DNA of 64,000 bases, taken from contig NZ_CP113064.1 of NCBI RefSeq assembly GCF_026625805.1, positions 3,264,657 to 3,328,656 on the forward strand, in the 5' to 3' direction. A program made the translations under genes and the position numbers. How positions within the stretch are numbered: position 1 is the stretch's first letter; each line of letters starts with the position of its first letter. This DNA is from Brevundimonas sp. SL130 (GTDB lineage: Bacteria; Pseudomonadota; Alphaproteobacteria; Caulobacterales; Caulobacteraceae). The notes beneath the pieces are model-generated. The model was not told where the DNA came from. It saw only the letters and a list, made by a program, of their open reading frames with translations, and ran no database searches. Below are positions 42,345 to 57,106 of the stretch, one piece after another.

Positions 42345-43391
42345 ATGGGTTATCGCGTCGCGATCGTCGGGGCCACGGGCAATGTGGGCCGCGAAATGCT
42401 GAACATCCTCGAGGAGCTGGAATTCCCCGTCGATGAAATCCACGCCATCGCCTCGCGCAAGTCCAAGGGGGTCGAGGTCTCGTTCGGCGACAAGACCATC
42501 AAATGCCAGGACATCGAACAGTTCGACTTCTCCAAGGTCGATCTGGTCCTGATGTCGGCCGGCGGCGAAGTCTCGCGCGCCTGGTCCGAGAAGATCGGCA
42601 AGGCTGGCCCCATCGTGATCGACAACTCCTCGGCCTTCCGCAAGGACGCCGACGTGCCCCTGATCGTGCCCGAGGTGAACCCCGACGCGGTCAAGGACGC
42701 CAAGAAGAAGAACATCATCGCCAACCCCAACTGCTCGACCATTCAGCTGGTTACGGCGCTGAAGCCCCTGCACGACGCGGCCAAGATCAAACGGGTGGTG
42801 GTCTCGACCTATCAGTCGGTGTCCGGCGCCGGCAAGGAAGGCATGGACGAGCTGTGGAACCAGACCAAGGCCATCTACGGCCTGGGCGACGCCCGTCCGA
42901 AGAAGTTCCCGAAACAGATCGCCTTCAACGTCATCCCCTACATCGGTTCCTTCCTCGAGGACGGCTCGACCGACGAGGAGCAGAAGATGTCGGACGAGAC
43001 CCACAAGATGCTGGACCCCGACATCAAGGTCACGGTCACCTGCGTGCGGGTGCCGGTCTTCGTCGGCCACTCCGAAGCCGTGAACATCGAGTTCGACCGC
43101 CCCATCGCCCCGGACGAGGCCCGCGCCATCCTGCGCGAGGCGCCGGGCGTTCTGGTCATCGATAAGCAGGAGCACGACGGCTATATCACCCCCGTCGACG
43201 CCGCCGGCGAACACGGCGTCTATGTCAGCCGCATCCGCAAGGATCCGACCGTCGAGAACGGCCTGAACCTGTGGATCGTGTCCGACAACCTGCGCAAGGG
43301 CGCCGCCCTGAACGCCGTCCAGATCGCCCAGCTGCTGGACGAGACCGGCGTCATCACCTCGTCGTCGGGGTATCGTTCGATCACGGTGTAA
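42345..43391 (+). CDS. asd: Aspartate-semialdehyde dehydrogenase
   Basis: Asd reduces aspartyl phosphate to the semialdehyde, the branch point to lysine, diaminopimelate, threonine and methionine. The NADP-binding GATGNVGREMLNIL is at residue 9, the catalytic Cys in NPNCSTIQLVTAL near 130, SGAGKEGMDEL near 160 and the active-site His in VPVFVGHSEAVNIEF near 234. It has 348 residues. ATG 42345 is 11 codons into a leader without strong hairpins. A family A palindrome begins four bases after the stop. Confidence 0.95.
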   Translation: MGYRVAIVGATGNVGREMLNILEELEFPVDEIHAIASRKSKGVEVSFGDKTIKCQDIEQFDFSKVDLVLMSAGGEVSRAWSEKIGKAGPIVIDNSSAFRKDADVPLIVPEVNPDAVKDAKKKNIIANPNCSTIQLVTALKPLHDAAKIKRVVVSTYQSVSGAGKEGMDELWNQTKAIYGLGDARPKKFPKQIAFNVIPYIGSFLEDGSTDEEQKMSDETHKMLDPDIKVTVTCVRVPVFVGHSEAVNIEFDRPIAPDEARAILREAPGVLVIDKQEHDGYITPVDAAGEHGVYVSRIRKDPTVENGLNLWIVSDNLRKGAALNAVQIAQLLDETGVITSSSGYRSITV

Positions 43392-43394
43392 TTT

Positions 43395-43569
43395 CTTTCG
43401 TCATCCTCCGGCGCGCGCAGCGCGACCGGGGGACCCAGCGGCGCGCGTGAGCGCGAACCTGTCGCGGACACGATTTCGGCCGTCATGCTGCTGGGAGATT
43501 TCGCCTTCGGCGCCGCTGGGTTCCCCGGTCTGCGCCGCGAAGGCGCGGCTTGCCGGAGAATGACGAAAG
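43395..43569. repeat. Palindromic repeat family A, copy 2 (175 bp)
   Basis: The ends are the same 17-bp CTTTCGTCATCCTCCGG and its complement, here with one mismatch, at 43395-43411 and 43553-43569. The inner arm pair (ACCGGGGGACCCAGCGGCGC with its near complement around 43520) is also shared with the copy at 28034. It fills the asd-rarD gap. Confidence 0.85.
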
Positions 43570-43585
43570 TGAAGTTGAGTCCCCC

Positions 43586-44506
43586 ATGACCGCCCCCACC
43601 CCCAACGATCCCCGCGCGGTCGCCACCGCCATCGCCTGCTACAGCCTGTGGGGCCTCTTGCCCCTGCTGTTCATGGCCATGGCCGCCCATGGCTTCGGCG
43701 CGCCCGAGATCCTGGCCCACCGGGCCGTCTGGTCGGTGTTCGTGGCGGGCCTGTTCCTGCTGCTGGCGGGCCAGTGGGGCGAGGCGCGGCGGGTGCTGGC
43801 CACGCCGCGCACCCTGGCCTGGCTGACCCTGTCGGCGGCGATGATCGCCACCAACTGGAGCCTCTACGTCTTCGCCACCACCCAGCATGCGACGCTGGAG
43901 GCCAGCCTCGGCTATTATATCAATCCGCTGCTGAACATGGCGGCGGGGGCGGTGTTGTTCCGTGAACGGATCGACCGCTGGAGTGCCGTCGCCATCGCCC
44001 TGGCCGCGGTCGGGGTGGTGATCCAGACCATAGCCCTAGGCCATGTGCCGATCATCGGCCTGACCCTGGCCATCACCTTCTGCGCCTATGCGGTGATCCG
44101 AAAGCGGGTGCCCGCCTCGGCCCAGACCGGCCTGTTCGTCGAATGTCTGTTGCTGCTGCCCATCGGCGCCCTGTTCCTGGCCTGGCTGGCCACGCACGGT
44201 CAGGCGACGGGTTTCGCCTCGCCCGCAGGTCTGGCCTGGGCCCTGGTCAACGGCCCGGCGACGGTCATTCCCCTGGTGCTGTTCGCCTGGTCGGCGCGGC
44301 GCCTGCCCCTGTCCACCCTCGGCTTCATCCAGTTCCTGGCCCCCACGCTCCAGTTCGCCTGTGGCGTCTGGGCGGGCGAGGCCCTGACCCCGCTGCGGAT
44401 CGTCTCCTTCGTCTTCATCTGGGCCGGGGCCGGCGTCTTTGCGCTTGGGGCTGCACAGCGGTCGCGCGCCGCAAGACGCGCCATGGCTCTGTCCGAAACG
44501 GTCTAG
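43586..44506 (+). CDS. rarD: EamA-family transporter RarD
   Basis: The 306-residue protein has ten membrane helices of the drug/metabolite transporter superfamily. RarD markers are AIACYSLWGLLPLLF near residue 15, EILAHRAVWSVFVAGLF near 42, ATNWSLYVFATTQHATLEAS near 92 followed by LGYYINPLLNM, and LGFIQFLAPTLQFACGVW near 248. The family is named for chloramphenicol sensitivity in E. coli, but its natural substrate is unknown. ATG 43586 is 16 bases past the family A palindrome. Confidence 0.9.
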   Translation: MTAPTPNDPRAVATAIACYSLWGLLPLLFMAMAAHGFGAPEILAHRAVWSVFVAGLFLLLAGQWGEARRVLATPRTLAWLTLSAAMIATNWSLYVFATTQHATLEASLGYYINPLLNMAAGAVLFRERIDRWSAVAIALAAVGVVIQTIALGHVPIIGLTLAITFCAYAVIRKRVPASAQTGLFVECLLLLPIGALFLAWLATHGQATGFASPAGLAWALVNGPATVIPLVLFAWSARRLPLSTLGFIQFLAPTLQFACGVWAGEALTPLRIVSFVFIWAGAGVFALGAAQRSRAARRAMALSETV

Positions 44507-45648
44507 AACGCCCCGTACAGCGCCTCCAGCAGCCGCCGGGGGCGCGGGTCGCCGATCAGGTGCGGCGACTGGCGCGTCATCACATAGGCGGCCGACAGGC
44601 GGCGCGACGGATCGGCCATGGCCATCGACCCGCCCCAGCCATAGTGGCCGAAGGATTCGCCCGGCCCGAAGACGTTCAGCCCGTCGTTGCGCATCAGGCC
44701 CGCCGCCCAGCTGATCACATAGGGCAGCACCTTGTCCTGGCCGTGGATCCGCTCGCGCGTCAGGTCGCGCAGCACGCCTTTCGACAGCAGCCGCCGCCCG
44801 TCCAGCATCCCGTCATTGGCCACAACGCCCAGCATCCGGGCCAGACCGGCCGCCGTGGCGTGCATATTGGCCGAGGGGATCTCCATCTTGCGCCATTCGG
44901 TCGAGCCGCGCCCGCCCGGCGCCGAGCCCCGGTCCAGGAAGGCCGCCTGTTTGATGGGGTCCACCGTCCCCAGGCTGGGCGCCGCCGAGGGTTTGCGCAT
45001 CTGGGCCACCCGCCCGTGCTGGTCCTCGGGCAGGCCGATCCACAGGTCCAGATCGGCGAAGTCGGCGCGCAGGGCCTGGCCCATGGTCCGCCCCGTCGTC
45101 AGGCGGAACACCTCATTGGCCAGATAGCCGACCGTGACCGGATGATAGCCCGAGGCCGTACCCGGCGCCCACATCGGCGCCTGGGCCGCCAGCCGGGCGT
45201 TGACCGCCGCCGGATCGAACCACAGCGACGGCTCCACCGCCTCGGAAAAGCCGGGCAGGCCCGCCTGGTGGCTCATCAGCTGGGCGACCGTGACCTTGTC
45301 CTTCCCCGCCTGGCCAAAGGCGGGCCAGATCTGCGAGACCTTCTCGTCATAGGCCAGCTTGCCCGCCTCAACCGCCGTAGCCATCAGCAGGGCCATCACC
45401 GCCTTGCCGGTCGAAAACACCGGGGTCAGGGTGTCCTCGGCGAAGGGCGCCGTCTTCGCCGTATCGGCATGCCCCGCCCACAGATCGACGACCGGCGCCC
45501 CCTCGATCATCACACAGAACCGCGCCCCCACCTCATTCAGCCCCTCGGGCGCCTCGGTGAAATTGGCGGCGAAAGCGTCCTTCACCGCCGCGAAACGCGG
45601 ATCACAGACGCCATGGATGTCGAGAGCTTCGGTCATGGAGGCGTTCAT
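44503..45648 (-). CDS. Serine hydrolase of the beta-lactamase / class C esterase family
   Basis: The protein is about 381 residues with no signal peptide. The SxxK nucleophile motif is in PVFSTGKAVMALLM near residue 70, and the second-motif Tyr is in SGYHPVTVGYLANEVF near 155. HYGWGGSMAMADPS near 340 replaces the KTG motif with His, as in EstB-type esterases. It is more likely an esterase or D-amino acid peptidase than a beta-lactamase. ATG 45648 is used (ATG 45636 is possible), because the frame upstream runs through a repeat. Its stop overlaps the end of rarD by four bases on the opposite strand. Confidence 0.85.
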   Translation of the reverse strand: MNASMTEALDIHGVCDPRFAAVKDAFAANFTEAPEGLNEVGARFCVMIEGAPVVDLWAGHADTAKTAPFAEDTLTPVFSTGKAVMALLMATAVEAGKLAYDEKVSQIWPAFGQAGKDKVTVAQLMSHQAGLPGFSEAVEPSLWFDPAAVNARLAAQAPMWAPGTASGYHPVTVGYLANEVFRLTTGRTMGQALRADFADLDLWIGLPEDQHGRVAQMRKPSAAPSLGTVDPIKQAAFLDRGSAPGGRGSTEWRKMEIPSANMHATAAGLARMLGVVANDGMLDGRRLLSKGVLRDLTRERIHGQDKVLPYVISWAAGLMRNDGLNVFGPGESFGHYGWGGSMAMADPSRRLSAAYVMTRQSPHLIGDPRPRRLLEALYGAF

Positions 45649-45649
45649 A

Positions 45650-45800
45650 GACCGCCCCCTACCTGCGGGGGAAGGGCCGTCGCGCCCCCTCCGTCGCCTA
45701 CGGCGACACCTCCCCCAGAGGGGGAGGATTTCGGTGTTGCGCTCCTCCCCCTCTGGGGGGGGCGGGCTCGGAGCGAAGCGGAGAGACGGAGGGGGCCCGC
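45650..45800. repeat. Palindromic intergenic repeat, family C copy 2
   Basis: Hairpins CCTCCCCC/GGGGGAGG (45709-45727) and CTCCTCCCCC with its GGGGGGG complement (about 45742-45762) lie in the gap between the hydrolase start and the atpC terminator. The ends (GGGGGAAGGGCC... GGGGGCCCGCC) resemble the copy at 25727. Confidence 0.6.
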
Positions 45801-45807
45801 CCGCACG

Positions 45808-45837
45808 AAAAAGGCCTCCCGCCGAAACGAGAGGCCT
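45808..45837 (-). terminator. Rho-independent terminator of the atp operon
   Basis: On the minus strand AGGCCTC pairs with GAGGCCT around a 12-base loop and is followed by TTTTT. It lies about 26 bases beyond the atpC stop. Confidence 0.85.
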
Positions 45838-45862
45838 CAATCTTTACGACCCTTGGAAAGGA

Positions 45863-46132
45863 TCAGGCCGCGACGACCTCGGTCGCCTGTTCGGCCAGGA
45901 TGGTCAGGCCTTCGCCGTTGACGTCGGCGAAGCCGCCCTTGACGTCATACTGGGTCTTGGTCCCGCCGACATAGACGGTCACCAGACCCTCACGCAGGGC
46001 GGTCATGAAGGGGGCGTGGTCCGGCAGGACACCGAAGTCGCCCTCGACGCCCGGCGCATCCACCTGGTCCACGAGGCCCGAAAAGACCTCGCGTTCCGGC
46101 GAGACGAGGGAGAAGTTCAGCTTGCCGGCCAT
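45863..46132 (-). CDS. atpC: ATP synthase subunit epsilon, short form
   Basis: The epsilon subunit couples F1 rotation to the c-ring. The 89 residues cover only the N-terminal beta-sandwich: LNFSLVSPEREVFSGLVDQ at the start, VEGDFGVLPDHAPFMTALREG near 30 and GGFADVNGEGLTILAEQATE at the end. The C-terminal pair of inhibitory helices found in E. coli is absent. The reading frame ends naturally and a terminator follows, so this is not a truncation by the window. Short epsilon is known in alphaproteobacteria, where a zeta subunit can supply inhibition. Confidence 0.92.
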   Translation of the reverse strand: MAGKLNFSLVSPEREVFSGLVDQVDAPGVEGDFGVLPDHAPFMTALREGLVTVYVGGTKTQYDVKGGFADVNGEGLTILAEQATEVVAA

Positions 46133-46134
46133 GA

Positions 46135-48595
<2,461 letters not shown>

Positions 48596-48630
48596 CCGGC
48601 TTTGCTCTTCCTCTAACTAACCGGCGGGGT

Positions 48631-50235
<1,605 letters not shown>

Positions 50236-50269
50236 TTAGGTCCGCTGCTTTCTGGTTTCTGAAACGCGC

Positions 50270-50824
50270 CTAGGCTCGTTTCAGGGCGAACTTCATCTGG
50301 TCGAGCTTGGTCTTCAGCGAGGCGTCGAACAGTTTCGAGCCCACCTTGATCTTCAGGCCGCCCAGGATAGCCGGATCAACGCGCGCGGTCAGTTCCGGCG
50401 CCTTGCCCAGGCTGGCGTTCAGCGCGGTCTTGATCGCGACCAGCTGCTTGGCGTCCAGCGCCTGAGCCGAGACGACCTCGGCGGCGACGATGCCGGCGTG
50501 CTTGGCGTAGCGGGCCTCGAACCCGGCGATCACGCCCGGCAGATCCTTGGCGCGGTGGTTCTGGGCCAGCAGACCCAGGAAGTTGGCGGTGGTCTGTTCG
50601 AACTTGGCCTTGGCGGCGATGGCGACCAGGCCCTTGCCCTGATCCTCGGCCGAAATGACCGGCGAGGTGGCCAGGCGACGCAGGTCGGCGCTCTCGATCC
50701 AGGCTGCCTTCAGCGACGCCAGGTCGGCGCGGACGGCGTCCAGGCGGCCGGTTTCCAGCGCCAAATCAAACAGCGCCTGTGCGTAGCGATCGCCGACTTC
50801 CGTCGTTCTGAAATCATCAGCCAC
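50270..50824 (-). CDS. atpH: ATP synthase subunit delta
   Basis: The stator subunit joining F1 to the b subunits. The 184-residue protein has the N-terminal helical domain (TTEVGDRYAQALFDLALETG) and the C-terminal signature TARVDPAILGGLKIKVGSKLFDASLKTKLDQMKFAL. It is the first gene of the operon, and F0 genes must be elsewhere, as usual in alphaproteobacteria. A gap of about 106 bases to atpA shows no separate terminator. Confidence 0.94.
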   Translation of the reverse strand: MADDFRTTEVGDRYAQALFDLALETGRLDAVRADLASLKAAWIESADLRRLATSPVISAEDQGKGLVAIAAKAKFEQTTANFLGLLAQNHRAKDLPGVIAGFEARYAKHAGIVAAEVVSAQALDAKQLVAIKTALNASLGKAPELTARVDPAILGGLKIKVGSKLFDASLKTKLDQMKFALKRA

Positions 50825-51113
50825 TGATTAGGGTCCGAGGTCGTTGTGTCAGGGTCGCGACCGATTGCGAGGGTCGCAACGGCCAAAAGCCTGAAATGCT
50901 TACGGAAAGCACGATAGAGGCCGTATTCGTGAATACGCCCCCTTCAAGCCGGGCGCCTGATAGCACGGGGTTTTGCTGCTCGCAACATTGCGTGAAGGGG
51001 CGATGAAGCCGCACCCCGTCACAAGCGCCCGCCCGGCGTGTCGCACACCGGTCATCCCCGCATGGGATATCGCGCCCTACTCCCCCTCGAGCCTCAATAT
51101 CCCGAGACCCCAG
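50825..51113. other. Divergent control region between atpH and the EEP-family gene
   Basis: These 289 bases must hold the atp operon promoter on the minus strand and that of the secreted EEP protein on the plus strand. GTATTCGTGAATAC (50922-50935) is a perfect 14-bp inverted repeat near the middle. CGCAAC and GTTGCG-like words recur (50870-50880, 50980-50990). No gene or strong -10/-35 pair can be named. Confidence 0.5.
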
Positions 51114-51998
51114 ATGAAGCCTGCCGCCCTGCTGATCGCCGTCGCCTTCGCCGCCCTGGCCTCCGCCTCCGCCTCCACCTCCGCCGCCGAGTCTCCAGCC
51201 TCGGACGCCGCCCGCCCTGTGCGGCTGATGAGCTACAACATCCGCTACGACGCGCCCGACGACACGCCGAACTGGGTTCAGCGTCGCCCGCATATGGCGC
51301 GCCAGATCGCCTTCTTCGATCCCGACGTCCTGGGGGTCCAGGAAGCCCTGATTCCGATGGTCGCCTATCTGGCCGAACAGGCGCCGGCCTATGACCACTA
51401 TGGCGTCGGCCGCGACGACGGCGCCCAGGCGGGCGAGACCACCACCCTGTTCTGGCGGCGCGCCCGGTTCGAGACGATCAGCACCCAGACCCTGTGGTGC
51501 TCGCCCACCCCGGACCGACCGTCCAAGGGGTGGGACGCCGCCCTGCCCCGCACCGTGACGCGGGTCGTGCTGCGCGACCGGGCCAGCGGCCGTCTGCTGG
51601 ACGTGCGCAACGCCCATATGGACCACGTCGGCGCGGTCGCGCGCGAGCACTGCGCCGCCCTGGCTGCGGACCTGGCCCCGGCGACGGTCGAGGGCGTGAC
51701 GGCGGCGGTGGTGCTGATGGGGGATTTCAACGCCGGCCCAGACACCGCCGCCTATCGCCGCGTCCTGACGGCCGGACTGCGCGACGCCCGCACGGTCAGC
51801 CCCGTCGCGTTCGGGCCGGACGGCACCTTTAATGACTTCGACATCGCCAAGGACAATGACGGCGTCGCCATCGACCATGTCTTCGTCGGCCCCGGCCTGT
51901 CGGTCGAACGCTACGGCGTGCCGACCGATTCCTTCGCAGGCCAGGTGATCTCGGACCACTTCCCTGTCGTGGTCGATATCGCCCTGGACGGCCGGTGA
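51114..51998 (+). CDS. Secreted endonuclease/exonuclease/phosphatase-family protein
   Basis: ATG 51114 gives a 294-residue protein with a signal peptide (MKPAALLIAVAFAALASASA). The mature part has the EEP fold: LMSYNIRYD near residue 38, DPDVLGVQEAL near 67 (metal-binding Glu), RLLDVRNAHMDHVG near 162, VVLMGDFNAGPD near 200 and VISDHFPVVVDI at the C-terminus. The Asn, Asp and His residues needed for catalysis are present. It could be a periplasmic sugar-phosphate, phospholipid or nucleic acid phosphodiesterase. The upstream in-frame part (50973) has no family similarity. Confidence 0.88.
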   Translation: MKPAALLIAVAFAALASASASTSAAESPASDAARPVRLMSYNIRYDAPDDTPNWVQRRPHMARQIAFFDPDVLGVQEALIPMVAYLAEQAPAYDHYGVGRDDGAQAGETTTLFWRRARFETISTQTLWCSPTPDRPSKGWDAALPRTVTRVVLRDRASGRLLDVRNAHMDHVGAVAREHCAALAADLAPATVEGVTAAVVLMGDFNAGPDTAAYRRVLTAGLRDARTVSPVAFGPDGTFNDFDIAKDNDGVAIDHVFVGPGLSVERYGVPTDSFAGQVISDHFPVVVDIALDGR

Positions 51999-52108
51999 TT
52001 GCCAAATGGCGGCCAGGGGTGCGACGATTGCGCCGCACCCTTGCGCTTGATCGGAACCTGCGGCGGCCCTAGCGCTTTCCGCCCCCGCTTTTCCCTCTAG
52101 GACTTTTC

Positions 52109-52936
52109 ATGCTCGACAGCATTACGCCCCTGCTCTCCGACCCGGCCGCCTGGGCCGCGCTGGTGACGCTTATCGTGATGGAGGTCGTGCTCGGTATCGA
52201 CAACCTGATCTTCATCTCGATCCTGTCGAACAAACTGCCGGCGGAACAGCGTCAGAAGGTGCGGCGTATCGGCATCGGCCTGGCCTTGGTCATGCGCCTG
52301 GCCCTGCTGTCGATCATCGCCTGGCTGGTCGGCCTGGTGCAGCCGGTCTTCACCGTCATGGGCAACGAATTCTCGTGGAAGGATCTGATCCTGATCGCGG
52401 GCGGCCTGTTCCTGGTCTGGAAGGCCACCAAGGAAATCCACCACACCGTCGATCCCACGCCCAGCCATGATGTGCTGGATAAGAAGGACGTGGTGATCAG
52501 CAACGTCGGCGCGGCGATCTTCCAGATCATTCTGCTGGACCTGGTCTTCTCGATCGACTCGATCCTGACGGCTGTCGGCATGACCGAACACCTGCCGATC
52601 ATGGTGATCGCGGTCCTGGTCGCCGTGACCGTCATGCTGCTGGCCGCCGACCCGCTGGCCAACTTCATCAACGAGAACCCCAGCGTCGTCATGCTGGCCC
52701 TCGGCTTCCTGCTGATGATCGGCATGGTGCTGATCGCCGACGGCTTCGGCTATCATGTGCCCAAGGGCTATATCTACGCCGCCATGGCCTTCTCGGCCGG
52801 GGTCGAGGCCCTGAACATGATGGGTCGTCGCTCCACCACGAAGAAAGAGAAGGCCACGGCCGCCCGCGCCCAGGCCGATCAGGCCGAGGCCCGCGCCAAG
52901 AAGGCCGAGGCGGAAGCCGCCGCCGAACAGGCCTGA
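52109..52936 (+). CDS. TerC-family integral membrane protein
   Basis: This TerC/YoaE-type protein of 275 residues has about seven membrane helices. Conserved acidic membrane motifs are [17 protein letters not shown] near residue 23 and [18 protein letters not shown] near 140. The last 45 residues are a soluble Lys/Ala/Glu-rich helix ([20 protein letters not shown]), likely a coiled coil. Members are linked to tellurite resistance and to manganese export or metalation of exported proteins. It is alone, with the glutaminyl cyclase gene four bases downstream. Confidence 0.9.
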   Translation: MLDSITPLLSDPAAWAALVTLIVMEVVLGIDNLIFISILSNKLPAEQRQKVRRIGIGLALVMRLALLSIIAWLVGLVQPVFTVMGNEFSWKDLILIAGGLFLVWKATKEIHHTVDPTPSHDVLDKKDVVISNVGAAIFQIILLDLVFSIDSILTAVGMTEHLPIMVIAVLVAVTVMLLAADPLANFINENPSVVMLALGFLLMIGMVLIADGFGYHVPKGYIYAAMAFSAGVEALNMMGRRSTTKKEKATAARAQADQAEARAKKAEAEAAAEQA

Positions 52937-52940
52937 TCCG

Positions 52941-53714
52941 ATGACCCGCCTGTCGTTACGTCTCGCCGGCCTCGTCTCCGGCCTGCTGCTGGCGACAGGC
53001 GGCGTCTTGCCGGTCCACGCTCAGGTTCCGGTCCAGGCCTATGAGGTCGTGCGCGCCTATCCGCACGACACGACGGCCTTTACCGAAGGCCTCTTCATCC
53101 ATCAGGGGGCCCTGTACGAAAGCACCGGCCTGTACCCGTCCTTCATCCGCCAGGTGCAATTGGAAACCGGCGAGGTGCTGCGCCAGCGCGACCTGCCGAC
53201 CGTCTATTTCGGCGAGGGCATGACCACGCTGAACGGCAAGCTCTACAGCCTGACCTGGCGCAACCACATCGGCTTCATCTGGAAGCTGGACGACTTCTCG
53301 CCCCTGGGCGGCTTCTCCTATCCCGGCGAGGGCTGGGCCCTGACCACCGACGGCCGGCGGCTGATCATGAGCGACGGCACCGACCAGCTGCGCTTCCTCG
53401 ATCCCGACACCCTGGCCGAGACCGGCCGGATCTCCGTCACCGCCGACGGCAAGCCGCTGTACCGGATCAACGAGCTGGAGTGGATCGACGGCGAGGTCTT
53501 CGCCAACCTGTGGCAGGACAACCGCATCGCCCGCATCGACCCTGAGACCGGCGTGGTGAAGGCCTTCATCGACCTGACAGATCTGGTCCCCCAGGACGCG
53601 GGCCTGGACCCCAGGGACGATGTCCTGAACGGCATCGCCTGGGACGCGGCCGGCAAACGCCTGTTCGTCACCGGCAAACGCTGGCCGCAACTGTTCGAAA
53701 TCAAGCTGCGCTGA
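52941..53714 (+). CDS. Glutaminyl-peptide cyclotransferase (beta-propeller type)
   Basis: Bacterial and plant-type QC forms N-terminal pyroglutamate on exported proteins. The 257-residue protein has a signal peptide (ending VLPVHA) followed by five propeller blades: YPHDTTAFTEGLFIHQGALYES near 40, YFGEGMTTLNGKLYSLTWR near 90, EGWALTTDGRRLIMSDGTDQ near 130, INELEWIDGEVFANLWQDN near 175 and NGIAWDAAGKRLFVTGKRWP near 232. It follows terC by four bases and is closed by a strong hairpin, so the two form a small operon. Confidence 0.92.
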   Translation: MTRLSLRLAGLVSGLLLATGGVLPVHAQVPVQAYEVVRAYPHDTTAFTEGLFIHQGALYESTGLYPSFIRQVQLETGEVLRQRDLPTVYFGEGMTTLNGKLYSLTWRNHIGFIWKLDDFSPLGGFSYPGEGWALTTDGRRLIMSDGTDQLRFLDPDTLAETGRISVTADGKPLYRINELEWIDGEVFANLWQDNRIARIDPETGVVKAFIDLTDLVPQDAGLDPRDDVLNGIAWDAAGKRLFVTGKRWPQLFEIKLR

Positions 53715-53726
53715 CCCCGGAAACAG

Positions 53727-53762
53727 CGAGGGGGCGGACGCCTGCATGCGTCCGCCCCCTCG
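53727..53762. terminator. Bidirectional hairpin between convergent QC and katG
   Basis: A 15-bp perfect stem at 53727-53741 and 53748-53762 (CGAGGGGGCGGACGC and its complement, loop CTGCAT) lies between the converging genes. No long U tract follows, so termination efficiency is uncertain. Confidence 0.75.
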
Positions 53763-53783
53763 CCGCCTCTGCTCCGGCCTTGA

Positions 53784-56187
<2,404 letters not shown>

Positions 56188-56196
56188 CTGTCTCGA

Positions 56197-57096
56197 ATGC
56201 TCCCCACCCTGCGTCAACTCCAGTACCTCAAGCTTCTCGCCGAACACGGCAGCTTCTCCCGCGCCGCCGAGGCCGCCCACGTCAGCCAGCCCGCCCTCAG
56301 CGCCGGGGTGCAGGAGCTGGAACGGATCCTGGGCGCCCCCGTGGTCGAGCGGGCGCGCGGCGCCGTCATCATGACCGCCGTCGGGGCCGAGGCCGTGCGC
56401 CGGGCCGAGGACGTCCTGGCCCGGACCGAGGATCTGGTCGAGGCAGCCAAGAACGCGGGACGGCTGCTGTCGGGCCGGTTCCGCCTGGGCGTCATCCCGA
56501 CCGTGGCCCCCTTCCTGCTGCCCGCCAAACTGCCGTCGCTGAAGATCGCCTATCCGAACCTGAAACTGTTCATCCGCGAGGATCTGACGCCCCGTCTGAT
56601 CGCCGCCCTGAAAGCAGGCCAGATCGACGCCGCCGTCATCGCCCTGCCCTACGACGCGCCGGGGGTCGAACACGCCCGTATCGGCGACGACGAGATCCTG
56701 GCCGCCGCCCCCCACGACCACGCCCTGGCCGCCCCCGGCCCGATCCGCCCCGGTTCGCTGCGGGCCGAGGATCTGATCCTGCTGGAAGACGGCCACTGCC
56801 TGCGCGACCACGCGCTTGCGGCTCTGGACATCGAGGCCCCGCGCGGCGACGACGTCTTCGCCGCCACCAGCCTGCACACCCTGATCCAGATGGTCGGCTC
56901 GGGCCTGGGGGTCAGCTTCCTGCCCAAGATGGCGGTCCAGGCCGGCCTGGCCGACACCCCTTCCGTCGTCATCCGCGCCTTCGAGAACCAGGCCGACGGC
57001 GCCCCGCCCCACCGCGAAATCGTCGTCGCCTGGCGCTCCGGCTCCAGCCGCGCGGCCGAGGCCCGGTTGCTGGCCGAAGCCCTGAAGCTGGATTGA
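56197..57096 (+). CDS. oxyR: LysR-type peroxide regulator OxyR with a single cysteine
   Basis: ATG 56197 gives 299 residues. The winged helix-turn-helix is at residues 4-60 (TLRQLQYLKLLAEHGSFSRA, SQPALSAGVQELE). The effector domain includes the OxyR-specific LILLEDGHCLRDHALAA near 196. The Cys corresponds to E. coli Cys199. The position of the resolving Cys208, nine residues further on, is Leu, and no other Cys occurs in the protein. Sensing by an intramolecular disulfide is therefore impossible; sulfenate, mixed disulfide or dimer chemistry must be used instead. Its place beside katG supports the name. Confidence 0.9.
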   Translation: MLPTLRQLQYLKLLAEHGSFSRAAEAAHVSQPALSAGVQELERILGAPVVERARGAVIMTAVGAEAVRRAEDVLARTEDLVEAAKNAGRLLSGRFRLGVIPTVAPFLLPAKLPSLKIAYPNLKLFIREDLTPRLIAALKAGQIDAAVIALPYDAPGVEHARIGDDEILAAAPHDHALAAPGPIRPGSLRAEDLILLEDGHCLRDHALAALDIEAPRGDDVFAATSLHTLIQMVGSGLGVSFLPKMAVQAGLADTPSVVIRAFENQADGAPPHREIVVAWRSGSSRAAEARLLAEALKLD

Positions 57097-57106
57097 GGGT
57101 CGCAGG

